DNA of 64,000 nt from Rhizobium sp. WYCCWR10014 (GCF_001657485.1 NZ_LXFU01000051.1:173543-237542), one strand, 5' to 3'. Positions 26,748 through 34,796 are shown, counted from the stretch's first letter. Notes: a model not told the origin generated them from the letters alone. A program made the numbers and translations.

Positions 26748-26784
26748 CAAAAAGGGCGCTCCCCGGAAACGGGTTGAGCGCCCT
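26748..26784 (-). terminator. Rho-independent terminator
   Basis: AGGGCGCTC (26753-26761) pairs with GAGCGCCCT (26776-26784). CCCG/CGGG extends the stem around a GAAA loop (+ strand reading), and a run of five T on the minus strand follows. It would end a leftward transcript originating in 26790-26990. Confidence 0.8.
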
Positions 26785-26861
26785 ATAAGTTTCTTCCATT
26801 GCAACCTGGGAATTGGATGGCGGTCGATCAAACCCGGCGGCAACGCGTGATTTTCGCGGAC

Positions 26862-26990
26862 AAAAAAAGAGGGCCGACGGAGAACCGTGGCCCATTAATT
26901 GTGAAGGTATAAACCTCCAGAGGGGAACAGCTGAAACGACGGAACTGGGAGGAAAAGCCGTCGTGTTGCATCAGCTGTAATCACCATGCT
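26862..26990 (-). ncRNA. Candidate small RNA with anti-Shine-Dalgarno hairpin
   Basis: On the minus strand ACGACGG/CCGTCGT (26936-26942 and 26958-26964) form a stem whose loop contains TCCTCCC. An outer stem ACAGCTGA/TCAGCTGT (26927-26934 and 26971-26978) encloses it. About 35 nt further on, GGGCC-ACGG/CCGT-GGCCC (26871-26893) with seven T forms a classical terminator. Upstream lies a box also present at the DUF1127/cuckoo locus. A 30-codon frame beginning ATG at 26985 overlaps it and cannot be excluded as a small peptide. Ends are approximate. Confidence 0.6.
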
Positions 26991-27021
26991 CCTTTTTTGA
27001 CCGGTTGGAAAACATTTTTTG

Positions 27022-27037
27022 TGCAAGGCAGCTATGC
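27022..27037 (-). promoter_or_regulatory. Conserved upstream box of the small-RNA locus
   Basis: On the minus strand GCATAGCTGCCTTGCA, followed by A-rich sequence with AAATG and an A6 run about 30 nt on. The same arrangement (one base different in the 16-mer) occurs at 34694-34709 upstream of the cuckoo-type hairpins. Function is inferred from this recurrence. Confidence 0.45.
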
Positions 27038-27234
27038 AACAGTGGATCATCCGGCCGAAATAGTCCGTGGAGGATGGCCTCTTGAACGCTGCTACCGCGA
27101 CCTGGATCTTGAACTCTTTAGAAGGCGTCGATCTGGCGCCGGACTAGGTCACAGAGAAACGAGCCATCAAATCCTGGAGAGGCCATGCTTGAGGACGCGA
27201 CGCCCTTAATCGGGTTCGACGATTTCGTTTGATT

Positions 27235-27903
27235 TTACTCGGCGTCGTCGTTCGCCTTTGGGAACAGTTGCAGCACATTTGACCCACTCGGGTGCGCCAG
27301 AGCGCGCGCCTTTGAGCGCCGCGAGGTGTTTTCCCCAGCCTTTTGGACAGCTGAAACGAGACCTTCCCGCTGGCGATAATAATCTGGCTTGGCAGGCAGG
27401 GTGAGGTCAAACTCTTCAAGCATACGCTCAATAATGTCCATCGCTTCAGCCGCCAGACCAGCATAACCTTCTTGGCGACGCTCGAAGAAGCCATCGTATC
27501 CCGGCCTGGAAAGGTCGAGACTATCCAACGCATAAGAAAGGGTCTTCACTCGGTTCGACAACCACAAAATTTCTTCTGAGAGCTCGGTACTAAAAAGCCC
27601 CCAGTTTGCGTCCTGCGGGAGTGCAAGGGCTGGATCACGAACGTGAAACGCGAATTCGCCTTCATCCATGGGATTGAATTCGGGCATGTCGTGAACAGCC
27701 GCATAGCTGGCGCCGACAAAATCGTCCAGGGCCAGCACCGTCAGCATCGCTAGGTTTCTAACCTCGGCTTTCGGGCGCCGGTTGATCCCAGACTTCGCAA
27801 GTCGGATAACGATGGGAAGCAAGGAGCCAGCGGCTAAACCGCCAGCGCCGATGAGCGCTCCCATTGCCATAATCCCTTGGGTGGTTTCGAAGAACTGCGT
27901 CAA
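27235..27903 (-). CDS. Membrane-anchored hypothetical protein
   Basis: A 222-residue protein, not recognised. One N-terminal membrane segment (IMAMGALIGAGGLAAGSLLPIVIRLA, about residues 10-35) precedes a soluble, mostly helical part with LTVLALDDFVGASYAAVHD and EILWLSNRVKTLSYALDSLD. The C-terminal part is basic, then acidic (ending NDDAE). Single-pass topology with a cytoplasmic or periplasmic helical domain is likely. The start is TTG at 27903 with GAGGTGAC just upstream. No operon partner. Confidence 0.6.
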   Translation of the reverse strand: MTQFFETTQGIMAMGALIGAGGLAAGSLLPIVIRLAKSGINRRPKAEVRNLAMLTVLALDDFVGASYAAVHDMPEFNPMDEGEFAFHVRDPALALPQDANWGLFSTELSEEILWLSNRVKTLSYALDSLDLSRPGYDGFFERRQEGYAGLAAEAMDIIERMLEEFDLTLPAKPDYYRQREGLVSAVQKAGENTSRRSKARALAHPSGSNVLQLFPKANDDAE

Positions 27904-28247
27904 TAGTCACCTCGTTGAATGGGAGTTGCGAGTTGCATCAAGAAGCACGCACAGACGGAATCAGCGCTTTTCCGTCCCAGTTTGCCTTGAAGTTAAATGA
28001 TAGGGAACTCCGTTCCCGCCTTATGGCGCCATTGAGCAACCTGACCGTATCATCGTCACCGTCGACCTCAGTTCAATTGACGCCTTGGCAATGACCTCTC
28101 GGTGCAACTTTCGAATTGAAACATCAAGTGATATCGGCTGGCCTGTCTTTCAAGGACCTAATCGAGAACCGGCGATATTGGTAAGATTTCTCTCAACCAT
28201 TTTGCGTCATCCTCCAGTTCCCTTCTGAAGCCAATCGACGAGATCTC
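27904..28247. other. 344-bp divergent intergenic region
   Basis: It separates the leftward hypothetical gene from the rightward GH94 gene and holds no credible ORF. The only structure I see is GGGAAC-TCC-GTTCCC at 28003-28017, a perfect 6-bp-arm dyad that could be an operator. A GH94 promoter must lie here but I cannot fix it. Confidence 0.4.
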
Positions 28248-31200
28248 ATGGCCACGGACCTTACGCGCAGTTTTCAAATGCCCCGACGCGATGAGCTTGG
28301 CCTCGTTGCGATCAGCAACGGTTCCGGCCTGTCGATAACGGCCCTGCCGAACGGCACCCTGTTTGCCATCGAATACGTCGACGACAAGGGATCGGTGCAG
28401 ATCAACCAGATCCAGGGCTCGCCGCTCGCCGGCGGCGTCGGTCGCCTTTATCTGCGCATCGGCGGGGCCGCGCCCGAGGTGGTGGAGCTTGTCGGGCCAC
28501 GCGCCAATGGCAGCTTCGGGCACAATGCGACGAGCCTGGCCTGGAGCGGCAAAACAGGCGATATCGGCTACGACGTCCGCCTCGAGCTTCATTCCTCCGG
28601 AACGGCCTGGTTCTGGCGTGCCTCCATCCGGCATCTCAAGGAGGGGACGCTGCCGGTCGATCTGGTGCTGATCCAGGACGTTGGTCTCGGCGATCGCGGC
28701 TTCCTGATGAACAGCGAAGCCTATGCCTCACAATATGTCGACCATCATATCGCCGGTCACGAGACATTCGGCCCTGTCGTGATGAACCGACAAAATCTAA
28801 AACAGTCGGGTGCCCGTAACCCTTGGCTCGTGCAAGGCTGCCTCGATGGGGCGGCCGCCTATGCCACGGATGCGATCCAGCTGGTGCAGGCGAAGGACCG
28901 CCTCGACGACCAGCTGGTCGGCCCTTTCGGCACCAGCTTGCCGAGCAAACGGCGCCAGCAAGAGACGGCGTGTCCCGCCATCCAGTCGAAATCGCTCTCC
29001 GTCCCGGCAAGCGGTGTGACCGCGACCTTCTTTGCCGTGTTTGCCGCCGATCATCCCGAGGCGTCGAGCGATGCCGACCTTACACGGCTTGACGAGCTCG
29101 CGGCGACCGACAGTGCGGCTGCCGATATCGAGGAGGTCGCGCCGGTCCGCAGCCTGCTACAGGATGCAGCCCTGCTGAAGGCCGAGGCGCTGGATAAAAA
29201 GGCGATCGGCAAGCTCTATCCGGAGCGGAGCCTGGAAGAGCGCGTCGACGGAAAGCTTCTTTCGTTTTTCGTCTCCGACGGCGTTCTGAACCGCCATGTG
29301 GTCCTACGCGACAAGGAGCTCATTGTGGCGCGCCGTCACGGCGCGATCGTCAGAAGCGGTGAGAATATGCTGCTCGACGATGCGACGCTTGCCGCGACCT
29401 GCTGGATGCAGGGCATTTTCGCGGCCCAGCTGACGATCGGCAATACCTCTTTTCACAAGCTCTTTTCCGTCTCCCGCGACCCCTACAATCTGACCCGCGC
29501 CAGCGGGCTGCGCATCATGGCGGATGTCGGCGCCGGCTGGCAGCTTCTGGCGGTGCCGTCGGCGTTCGAAATGGGGCTCAGCGATTGCCGCTGGATCTAT
29601 CGTTGCGCGGAACGCACGATCATCGTGTCGGCGGCCGCCTCCGGCGAGGATGCGGCGATGCAGTGGACCGTCTCCGTCGAGGGCAAGCCGTGCCGCTTCC
29701 TGGTGTTTGGTCATATCGTGCTCGGCGAGCGCGAATATGACGTGGGTGGGCAGATCGAATTCGATACGGCAGGCAAACGCATTCTTTTCCGACCGGACCC
29801 GGCCTGGCTCTGGGGCGAGCGTTATCCCGATGCCGGATATTGGCTGGTGAGTTCGACGCCCGATGCCATCGAGGAAATCGGCGGCGACGAACTGCTCTAC
29901 AGCGATGGGGTAACACGCAACGGTGCTTTCGTGGCGCTCCGATCCCGGCCGACACAGGCGCTCTGCTTTGCCGTCGTCGGCTCGATGACCGATGCCACGG
30001 ATGCCGAGCGCCTGGCGCAGCGTTATGAGGCCGGCGTCACCGACGAAGCCATGCTTGCACCGGCATCAAAATTTTGGCGGAACGCGGTGCGCGGCATAAC
30101 GATCGGCAGCACCTCGCCCGACCTTGCCGCGCAGACGACGCTGCTGCCCTGGCTGGCGCATGATGCGATCGTGCATTTGAGCGTGCCGCACGGCCTCGAG
30201 CAATATACCGGTGCGGCCTGGGGCACACGCGACGCCTGCCAGGGGCCGATCGAATTCTTGCTTGCCTATGAGCATGACCGCGAAGCCAAGGCGGTGCTGA
30301 AAACCGTTTTCAGCGAACAATACCTGGAAAAAGGTGACTGGCCCCAATGGTTCATGCTGGAGCCCTATGCCAACATCCGGGCAGGCGATAGTCACGGCGA
30401 CATCGTCGTCTGGCCGCTGAAGGCGCTCTGTGACTATATCGAAGCGACCGGCGATCTTGCCATCCTCGACGAGAAGGTCTCCTGGCGCGATGAAAAGACG
30501 ATGGCCAGGGCGCCAGAGCTCGACACCATCGCGATCCATGTCGAGAAGCTGCTCGAGACCGTTCGCGAAGCTTTCATCCCGGGAACGCATCTGATCCGCT
30601 ATGGCGAGGGAGACTGGAACGATTCCCTGCAGCCGGCCGATCCGCATCTGCGCGACTGGATGGTCAGCAGCTGGACCGTTGCCCTGCTCTACGAGCAGAT
30701 CGTCCGTTATTCGGCGATCCTGCGCCGCCTCGGCCACGGCGACAAGGCCAAAATCGACAAGGCGAAGGGTTTGAGGAAGATCGCTACGGCGATGCGCCGG
30801 GATTTCAACCGCCATCTCGTGCGCGACGGCGTCGTGGCCGGCTATGGCATCTTCGATCCCAGCCATGACGGCGTCGAGTTACTGCTGCACCCGAGCGACC
30901 GGCGCACGGGGCTGCATTACTCGCTGATCTCGATGACGCAGGCGATGCTCGGGGGGCTGTTCACACCGCCTCAGAGGCACGAGCATATGAAGCTGATCGA
31001 AGAGCATCTGCTCTTCCCCGACGGCGTGCGGCTGATGGAAAAGCCCGCGACCTATGCCGGCGGGCCTGAGACGCTGTTTCGCCGCGCCGAGTCCTCCTCC
31101 TTCTTCGGCCGCGAGATCGGGTTGATGTATGTCCATGCGCATCTGCGCTACTGCGAGACGCTGGCGCTCGATGCCGAGGCGGAAGAGCTCTGGAAGGCGA

Positions 31201-31550
31201 TCGCCGTCGTCAATCCGATTTCCGTCACCACAGCGCTGCCGCATGCTTCACTGCGCCAGCGCAATACCTATTTCAGCAGCAGCGATGCGGCTTTCCATGA
31301 TCGTTATCAGGCAACGGCCGAATGGGAACGCGTCAAGGCGGGGGAAATCGCCGTCGACGGTGGATGGCGGATCTATTCAAGCGGCCCCGGGCTCTACACC
31401 CGAAGCTTCGTCGAAAATATCCTCGGCTTCAAACGGCGCTTCGGCCGGCGCAAACGCCAACCGCTTCTGCCCGCGATCCACGCTTCTGTCGATCTGCAAA
31501 CCGACCACGCCGCCTGGCGGCGGCTGATGAAGCCGAAGCCCGAGCTGTGA
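28248..31550 (+). CDS. Glycoside hydrolase family 94 phosphorylase (cellobiose / beta-1,2-oligoglucan phosphorylase-like)
   Basis: An 1100-residue protein. The N-terminal ~270 residues are beta-sandwich-like. The C-terminal half holds the GH94 (alpha/alpha)6 domain with GAAWGTRDACQGP, EKGDWPQWFMLEPYANIRAG, HGDIVVWPL and the diagnostic RYGEGDWNDSLQP, whose Asp in GDWND is the catalytic acid of the family. No signal peptide, so it acts in the cytoplasm on imported or internal beta-glucosides, releasing alpha-glucose 1-phosphate. Length close to 1100 favours the beta-1,2-oligoglucan phosphorylase type over the ~800-residue cellobiose phosphorylases. The neighbouring GntR gene is convergent and need not regulate it. 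Confidence 0.8.
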   Translation: MATDLTRSFQMPRRDELGLVAISNGSGLSITALPNGTLFAIEYVDDKGSVQINQIQGSPLAGGVGRLYLRIGGAAPEVVELVGPRANGSFGHNATSLAWSGKTGDIGYDVRLELHSSGTAWFWRASIRHLKEGTLPVDLVLIQDVGLGDRGFLMNSEAYASQYVDHHIAGHETFGPVVMNRQNLKQSGARNPWLVQGCLDGAAAYATDAIQLVQAKDRLDDQLVGPFGTSLPSKRRQQETACPAIQSKSLSVPASGVTATFFAVFAADHPEASSDADLTRLDELAATDSAAADIEEVAPVRSLLQDAALLKAEALDKKAIGKLYPERSLEERVDGKLLSFFVSDGVLNRHVVLRDKELIVARRHGAIVRSGENMLLDDATLAATCWMQGIFAAQLTIGNTSFHKLFSVSRDPYNLTRASGLRIMADVGAGWQLLAVPSAFEMGLSDCRWIYRCAERTIIVSAAASGEDAAMQWTVSVEGKPCRFLVFGHIVLGEREYDVGGQIEFDTAGKRILFRPDPAWLWGERYPDAGYWLVSSTPDAIEEIGGDELLYSDGVTRNGAFVALRSRPTQALCFAVVGSMTDATDAERLAQRYEAGVTDEAMLAPASKFWRNAVRGITIGSTSPDLAAQTTLLPWLAHDAIVHLSVPHGLEQYTGAAWGTRDACQGPIEFLLAYEHDREAKAVLKTVFSEQYLEKGDWPQWFMLEPYANIRAGDSHGDIVVWPLKALCDYIEATGDLAILDEKVSWRDEKTMARAPELDTIAIHVEKLLETVREAFIPGTHLIRYGEGDWNDSLQPADPHLRDWMVSSWTVALLYEQIVRYSAILRRLGHGDKAKIDKAKGLRKIATAMRRDFNRHLVRDGVVAGYGIFDPSHDGVELLLHPSDRRTGLHYSLISMTQAMLGGLFTPPQRHEHMKLIEEHLLFPDGVRLMEKPATYAGGPETLFRRAESSSFFGREIGLMYVHAHLRYCETLALDAEAEELWKAIAVVNPISVTTALPHASLRQRNTYFSSSDAAFHDRYQATAEWERVKAGEIAVDGGWRIYSSGPGLYTRSFVENILGFKRRFGRRKRQPLLPAIHASVDLQTDHAAWRRLMKPKPEL

Positions 31551-31556
31551 AAAGGA

Positions 31557-32297
31557 TTATGCCGTAGCGTCACGCAACTCTTCGAAGCGTGCGGCACTTT
31601 TCGACAGGTGGCTTCGGATGGCGCGGCGCGCGGCAAGCTCGTCACGGTCGCGGATCGCCGCGAATATGGCATGGTGTTCCCTGCGCATGCGCGCCGCATG
31701 ACGCTTGCGTTCGGCTGATGTCATCTTGTCCAGGCGTGCCCATTGCCGCGGCACCATGATGTTGCCGAACGTGTCGAAGAGGCGACCGTAATAGGAGTTG
31801 TGCGTCGCGACCAGAATGGACCTGTGGAAGGCGTAATCCTCTTGCGCGCCGTATCCACCCTCCTCGAGCGCCTTGTCGAGGGCGTCGAGACGATCCTGCA
31901 TGCGCTCGATGTCCTCCTGGGTGCGCCGCAACGCGGCAAGACCGGCAGCTTCGTATTCGACCCCCATGCGCAGCTCCAGCACGCGCAGAACCTCGTCGAT
32001 CGACTGCAGGTCGTTCGGAATGATCGAGAAGGATCTGGGCGTCGGATCGTTCGAGACGAAAGCGCCAAGGCCTTGCCGCGTGGTGATCAACCCCTTCGCG
32101 CGCAGGGCGGCGAGCGCTTCGCGAACGATCGTCCGGCTGACGCCGGTCGCCGTCATGATCGCCTGTTCGGTCGGCAGGCGTTGGCCGGGCTTCAGGTCGC
32201 CGGATTCGATTTGCGCCGTCAACATATCGGCAAGGTTGCTGCGCAGGTTCGGCGCCTGCTGAGTCGTATTGAAGTCCGCGTTGTCCTTATCTGCCAT
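31557..32297 (-). CDS. GntR-family regulator, FadR/FCD subfamily
   Basis: A 246-residue protein. The N-terminal winged HTH (LADMLTAQIESGDLKPGQRLPTEQAIMTATGVSRTIVREALAALRAKGLITTRQGLGAFV) is followed by an all-helical FCD ligand domain with YAFHRSILVATHNSYY and HHAIFAAIRDRD, whose Asp/His positions normally bind a metal and a carboxylate ligand. ATG 32297 is chosen over the 32354 extension because ACAGG lies upstream. It lies downstream of kduI-kduD on the same strand, separated by 311 bp containing a dyad and a repeat. A uronate-responsive repressor of the kdu genes is a fair inference. Confidence 0.87.
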   Translation of the reverse strand: MADKDNADFNTTQQAPNLRSNLADMLTAQIESGDLKPGQRLPTEQAIMTATGVSRTIVREALAALRAKGLITTRQGLGAFVSNDPTPRSFSIIPNDLQSIDEVLRVLELRMGVEYEAAGLAALRRTQEDIERMQDRLDALDKALEEGGYGAQEDYAFHRSILVATHNSYYGRLFDTFGNIMVPRQWARLDKMTSAERKRHAARMRREHHAIFAAIRDRDELAARRAIRSHLSKSAARFEELRDATA

Positions 32298-32401
32298 CCT
32301 GTTTCGAAATCCCGGTGTCGGGGCGGCCTCGCCGTCCCCGTTTCCTGTTCGCACTCCGTATCCACGCCGATGCGGTGGGCAGCAGCTCTAGAACAAAATG
32401 G

Positions 32402-32424
32402 TTTTAGGCCGGGTCGGCCTAAAA
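32402..32424. promoter_or_regulatory. Inverted repeat upstream of the GntR gene
   Basis: TTTTAGGCC-GGGTC-GGCCTAAAA, a perfect 9-bp-arm dyad about 105 bp before the GntR start codon. It may be an operator or the kduD terminator; the T/A ends make either reading possible. Confidence 0.45.
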
Positions 32425-32451
32425 TCTGAATCCTGTTCTACATTATATAGT

Positions 32452-32503
32452 TAGAGCATGATGTCGTCCGAAAACCGCTCATACTTTTCGGCATCATGCT
32501 CTA
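32452..32503. repeat. RIME-like palindrome
   Basis: TAGAGCATGATG (32452-32463) and CATCATGCTCTA (32492-32503) flank a centre with CCGAAAACCGCTCATACTTTTCGG. This is a recognisable rhizobial dispersed palindrome, similar in design to the one at 4440-4485. It occupies the space between kduD and the GntR gene; the rest of that 311-bp gap (32298-32608) shows nothing else. Confidence 0.7.
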
Positions 32504-32608
32504 GCGCATAACCCCGAAAACAAGAATCGATTTCTGCGGTCATGCGGAAAATCAAGCGACAGAGCCTCCTTGGCGCGGTGTCTAGGTCTGATCGATTGGT
32601 GAGACCGA

Positions 32609-33373
32609 TCAGCGCGCCAGCCAACCGCCATCGACGGGCAGTACCGTTCCATGCACGTAGTCGGATGCCGACGATGCCAGGAATACGGCCGCACCGCCGA
32701 GTTCGGACGGCGTTCCCCAGCGCCCGGCCGGTATGCGGGCAAGGATGGCCGCATTGCGGTCGGCATCCTCGCGCAGCGCCGTGGTGTTGTTGGTCACGAA
32801 GTAGCCCGGGGCGATGGCGTTGACGTTGACGCCCTTGCCGGCCCATTCGCAGGCCAGCAGCTTGGTCAGTCCGGCGAGGCCACTTTTCGAGGCGGTATAG
32901 GACGGGATCCGGATGCCGCCCTGGAAGGAGAGCAGCGAGGCGATGTTGATGATCTTGCCCCTGCCCTTGTCGACCATGTGGCGGCCGGCTGCCTGCGACA
33001 GGAAGAAGGCGGTCTTCAGGTTGACGTCGATCACCGCGTCCCAGTCTTCCTCGGTGAAGTCGAGCGCATCGGCGCGGCGGATGATTCCGGCATTGTTGAC
33101 GAGGATGTCGAGGCCGCCGAAGGTCTGGATGGTCTCAGTGACGATCCCCTTTACCGGCTCGATACTGGCGAGATCGGCCTTGACGACATGGAAACGGCTT
33201 CCCGCTTCCTTCACCAGCGCCTCGGTTTCGTCCATTGAGGAGCGTCCGACGGCGACGATCGACGCACCGGCCTGCGCCAATGCTGCCGCGATGGCCTGGC
33301 CGAGACCGGTATTGGCGCCGGTGACGACGGCAACCCGGCCTGAAAGGTCGAAGGGATTTGCCACGACGCTCAC
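32609..33373 (-). CDS. kduD: 2-deoxy-D-gluconate 3-dehydrogenase / 2-dehydro-3-deoxy-D-gluconate 5-dehydrogenase
   Basis: A 254-residue SDR with TGANTGLGQ near residues 18-26, NNAGIIRRADALDF, NIASLLSFQGGIRIPSYTASK (catalytic Ser, Tyr, Lys) and NVNAIAPGYFVTNNT. The GGIRIPSYTASK stretch and INVNAIAPGY context are characteristic of KduD, which reduces 2,5-diketo-3-deoxygluconate to KDG with NADH in pectin/uronate breakdown. It overlaps the kduI stop by 4 bp (ATGA), so the two are translationally coupled. Confidence 0.9.
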   Translation of the reverse strand: MSVVANPFDLSGRVAVVTGANTGLGQAIAAALAQAGASIVAVGRSSMDETEALVKEAGSRFHVVKADLASIEPVKGIVTETIQTFGGLDILVNNAGIIRRADALDFTEEDWDAVIDVNLKTAFFLSQAAGRHMVDKGRGKIINIASLLSFQGGIRIPSYTASKSGLAGLTKLLACEWAGKGVNVNAIAPGYFVTNNTTALREDADRNAAILARIPAGRWGTPSELGGAAVFLASSASDYVHGTVLPVDGGWLAR

Positions 33374-34206
33374 CTCAGATCCGCAATGGCGATATGGTCC
33401 ATGTCGGTGAAGCTCTTATTGTCGCCGGCCATCGCCCAGATGAAGCTGTAGTTCTTGGTGCCGGCGCCCGAATGAATCGACCAGGGCGGCGAGATGACCG
33501 CCTGTTCGTTGGCGACGAGCATATGCCGGGTCTGCTGCGGCTCGCCCATGAAGTGGAACACACGCTGCTCCGCTTCGAGATCGAAATAGAGATAGGCTTC
33601 CATGCGGCGGTCATGCGTATGGGCCGGCATTGTGTTCCAGACGCTGCCCGGCTCGATCATGGTGAAGCCGAGGGTGAGTTGGCAGGACTGGCAGACGTCC
33701 GGATGGATGAACTGATAGATCGACCGCTTGTTGGCTGTTGCAGCTTCGCCCGGCGTCAGGTGACGGGCCTTTTCGCGGGTGAGCAACACGGTCGGGTGCG
33801 CTTGGTGCGCCGGCGTCGAGACCAGATAGAACTTTGCCGGGTTGGCAGCATCCGCGCTCTCGAACCTGATGTCCTTGGCACCCTTGCCGACATAGAGGCA
33901 ATCATATTTGGCAAGATCGTAATTCGTGCCGTCGACGATGATGCGGCCGGCCCCACCGATGTTCAGGGCGCCGAGTTCACGCTCGGCAAGGAAGGTTTCC
34001 TGTCCGATCGCAGTCGGCGCCGTCAGCGTCAGCCCGGGGCCAAGCGGCGTCGCGCCGCCGATGACCATGCGGTCGTAATGCGAATATGTGAGCCGGATCT
34101 CGCCGCTCGCGAAGACGGTTTCCACCAGAAAGTGACGCCGCAGCGTCTCCGTGTCGAAATCGCGCACGGCCTCGGGATGGGAGGCGTGCCTCACGTCGAT
34201 CTGCAT
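33370..34206 (-). CDS. kduI: 5-dehydro-4-deoxy-D-glucuronate isomerase
   Basis: A 278-residue KduI of normal length: VRHASHPEAVRDFDTETLRRHFLVE at the start, GGATPLG, and the cupin metal site in MPAHTHDRRMEAYLYFD (two His and a Glu) with a further His in SPPWSIHSGAGT. It converts 4-deoxy-L-threo-5-hexosulose uronate to 3-deoxy-D-glycero-2,5-hexodiulosonate, the step before KduD. It is the first gene of the kduI-kduD operon, with a TTGT-ACG-ACAA dyad 104 bp upstream. Confidence 0.95.
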   Translation of the reverse strand: MQIDVRHASHPEAVRDFDTETLRRHFLVETVFASGEIRLTYSHYDRMVIGGATPLGPGLTLTAPTAIGQETFLAERELGALNIGGAGRIIVDGTNYDLAKYDCLYVGKGAKDIRFESADAANPAKFYLVSTPAHQAHPTVLLTREKARHLTPGEAATANKRSIYQFIHPDVCQSCQLTLGFTMIEPGSVWNTMPAHTHDRRMEAYLYFDLEAEQRVFHFMGEPQQTRHMLVANEQAVISPPWSIHSGAGTKNYSFIWAMAGDNKSFTDMDHIAIADLR

Positions 34207-34309
34207 GTCAATTTTCCTTCCGCTTCATTGTCGCTACGGGTCGTCGCTATTACGGAAGCCGGTCTTGTCCGGCCTGTTCCGCTGCGGCGGTATCCATCCG
34301 GTTACATAG

Positions 34310-34320
34310 TTGTACGACAA
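34310..34320. promoter_or_regulatory. Candidate GntR (FadR-type) operator
   Basis: TTGT-ACG-ACAA, a perfect dyad upstream of kduI matching the TNGTNNNACNA pattern recognised by FadR/FCD GntR regulators. The GntR gene at 31557 is the obvious candidate protein. Confidence 0.55.
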
Positions 34321-34497
34321 GTTTGGAGTCAACATGTTTGTCCGTGCGCGCTCGAGGAGACGCAAGGCCCGCAAGAGCACAAAAGAAAATCAGGGAATGG
34401 ACAGGAGAATTTCTGGAGATGATGACGCCATCATCCAAGCAGTGGATCGCAAGCGGCCGTTCTTGGGCGATCCGGCGGTGCTATCGGCCAAAACGAA

Positions 34498-34531
34498 AAA
34501 GCCTGCCGCGGGAGGAGGTGCGGCAGGCTTT
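34498..34531 (-). ncRNA. Cuckoo-type hairpin 5 (CCTCCTCCC loop)
   Basis: A 12-bp perfect stem AAAGCCTGCCGC (34498-34509) / GCGGCAGGCTTT (34520-34531). On the minus strand the 10-nt loop reads ACCTCCTCCC, and the stem is followed by TTTTTCGTTTT, so this last hairpin is also a Rho-independent terminator for the array. Confidence 0.85.
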
Positions 34532-34546
34532 CGTAAAAAACCGAAC

Positions 34547-34571
34547 GACAGCTGGGAGGAGGAGTGCTGTC
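34547..34571 (-). ncRNA. Cuckoo-type hairpin 4 (CCTCCTCCC loop)
   Basis: Six-bp stem GACAGC (34547-34552) / GCTGTC (34566-34571). On the minus strand the loop contains CTCCTCCTCCC, and a six-T run (34534-34540 region) follows the stem after GTTCGG, giving a possible 3' end between hairpins 4 and 5. Confidence 0.8.
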
Positions 34572-34576
34572 ATTCC

Positions 34577-34610
34577 ACAGGCGACCCTGGGAGGAGGATG
34601 GGGCGCCTGT
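34577..34610 (-). ncRNA. Cuckoo-type hairpin 3 (CCTCCTCCC loop)
   Basis: Stem ACAGGCG (34577-34583) / CGCCTGT (34604-34610), extended by CCC/GGG past a one-base bulge. On the minus strand the loop reads ATCCTCCTCCCA. Confidence 0.8.
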
Positions 34611-34650
34611 CTATCGAAGGGATGCGGGAGGAGGTGCATCGCTTCGATAG
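34611..34650 (-). ncRNA. Cuckoo-type hairpin 2 (CCTCCTCCC loop)
   Basis: Fifteen-position stem CTATCGAAG-G-GATGC (34611-34625) with GCATC-G-CTTCGATAG (34636-34650), only one internal mismatch. On the minus strand the 10-nt loop is ACCTCCTCCC, identical to hairpin 5. It directly abuts hairpin 3. Confidence 0.85.
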
Positions 34651-34693
34651 AAATTATCATACTTATTTTTTGCTCAGTTGATAGGCATTTCTT

Positions 34694-34709
34694 TGCAGGG
34701 CAGCTATGC
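34694..34709 (-). promoter_or_regulatory. Conserved box between cuckoo hairpins 1 and 2
   Basis: On the minus strand GCATAGCTGCCCTGCA, followed by AAAGAAATG and an A6 run. It has the same layout as 27022-27037, which precedes the other CCTCCC hairpin locus. It may be an internal promoter giving hairpins 2-5 their own transcript; this is inferred from recurrence only. Confidence 0.45.
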
Positions 34710-34768
34710 GTTATGCGAAAAGCGGGAGGCTCGATCACATGGTCCATCTGCCGGAAGCACAAAAGCAA

Positions 34769-34796
34769 AGCGCCCGCTCGGGAGGAAGCAGGCGCT
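34769..34796 (-). ncRNA. Cuckoo-type hairpin 1 (TCCTCCCG loop)
   Basis: Stem AGCGCC (34769-34774) / GGCGCT (34791-34796) extended by GCT/AGC around one mismatch. On the minus strand the loop is TCCTCCCG, a shortened version of the motif in hairpins 2-5. It starts 37 nt after the DUF1127 stop codon, and TTTGCTTTTG follows it. Confidence 0.75.

Larger units (their letters stand above)
26455..27234. other. 780-bp region without a protein gene
   Basis: Small open frames here (80, 83 and 70 codons) show no domain-like sequence and overlap strong hairpins, so I do not call them. Two minus-strand terminators (26748-26784 and 26862-26893), an anti-Shine-Dalgarno hairpin and a promoter-like box point to small-RNA genes transcribed leftward. 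The left part (26455-26740) shows only a GTCGAC-ATG-GTCGAC dyad at about 26530-26544. Confidence 0.5.

Noticed and set aside
26535..26777. 80-codon + strand ORF in the 26.5-27.2 kb gap
   Set aside because: No ribosome-binding site or domain-like sequence, and its end lies in a strong hairpin/terminator of the opposite strand.
34310..34681. 123-codon + strand ORF across the cuckoo hairpins
   Set aside because: Its sequence is produced by the GGGAGGAGG loops; the stems, terminators and upstream DUF1127 gene point to minus-strand RNA instead.
34498..34796. CRISPR-like array because of recurring GGGAGGAGG units
   Set aside because: The recurring part is a 9-nt loop inside stems of different sequence and spacing; there are no constant long repeats and no cas genes.
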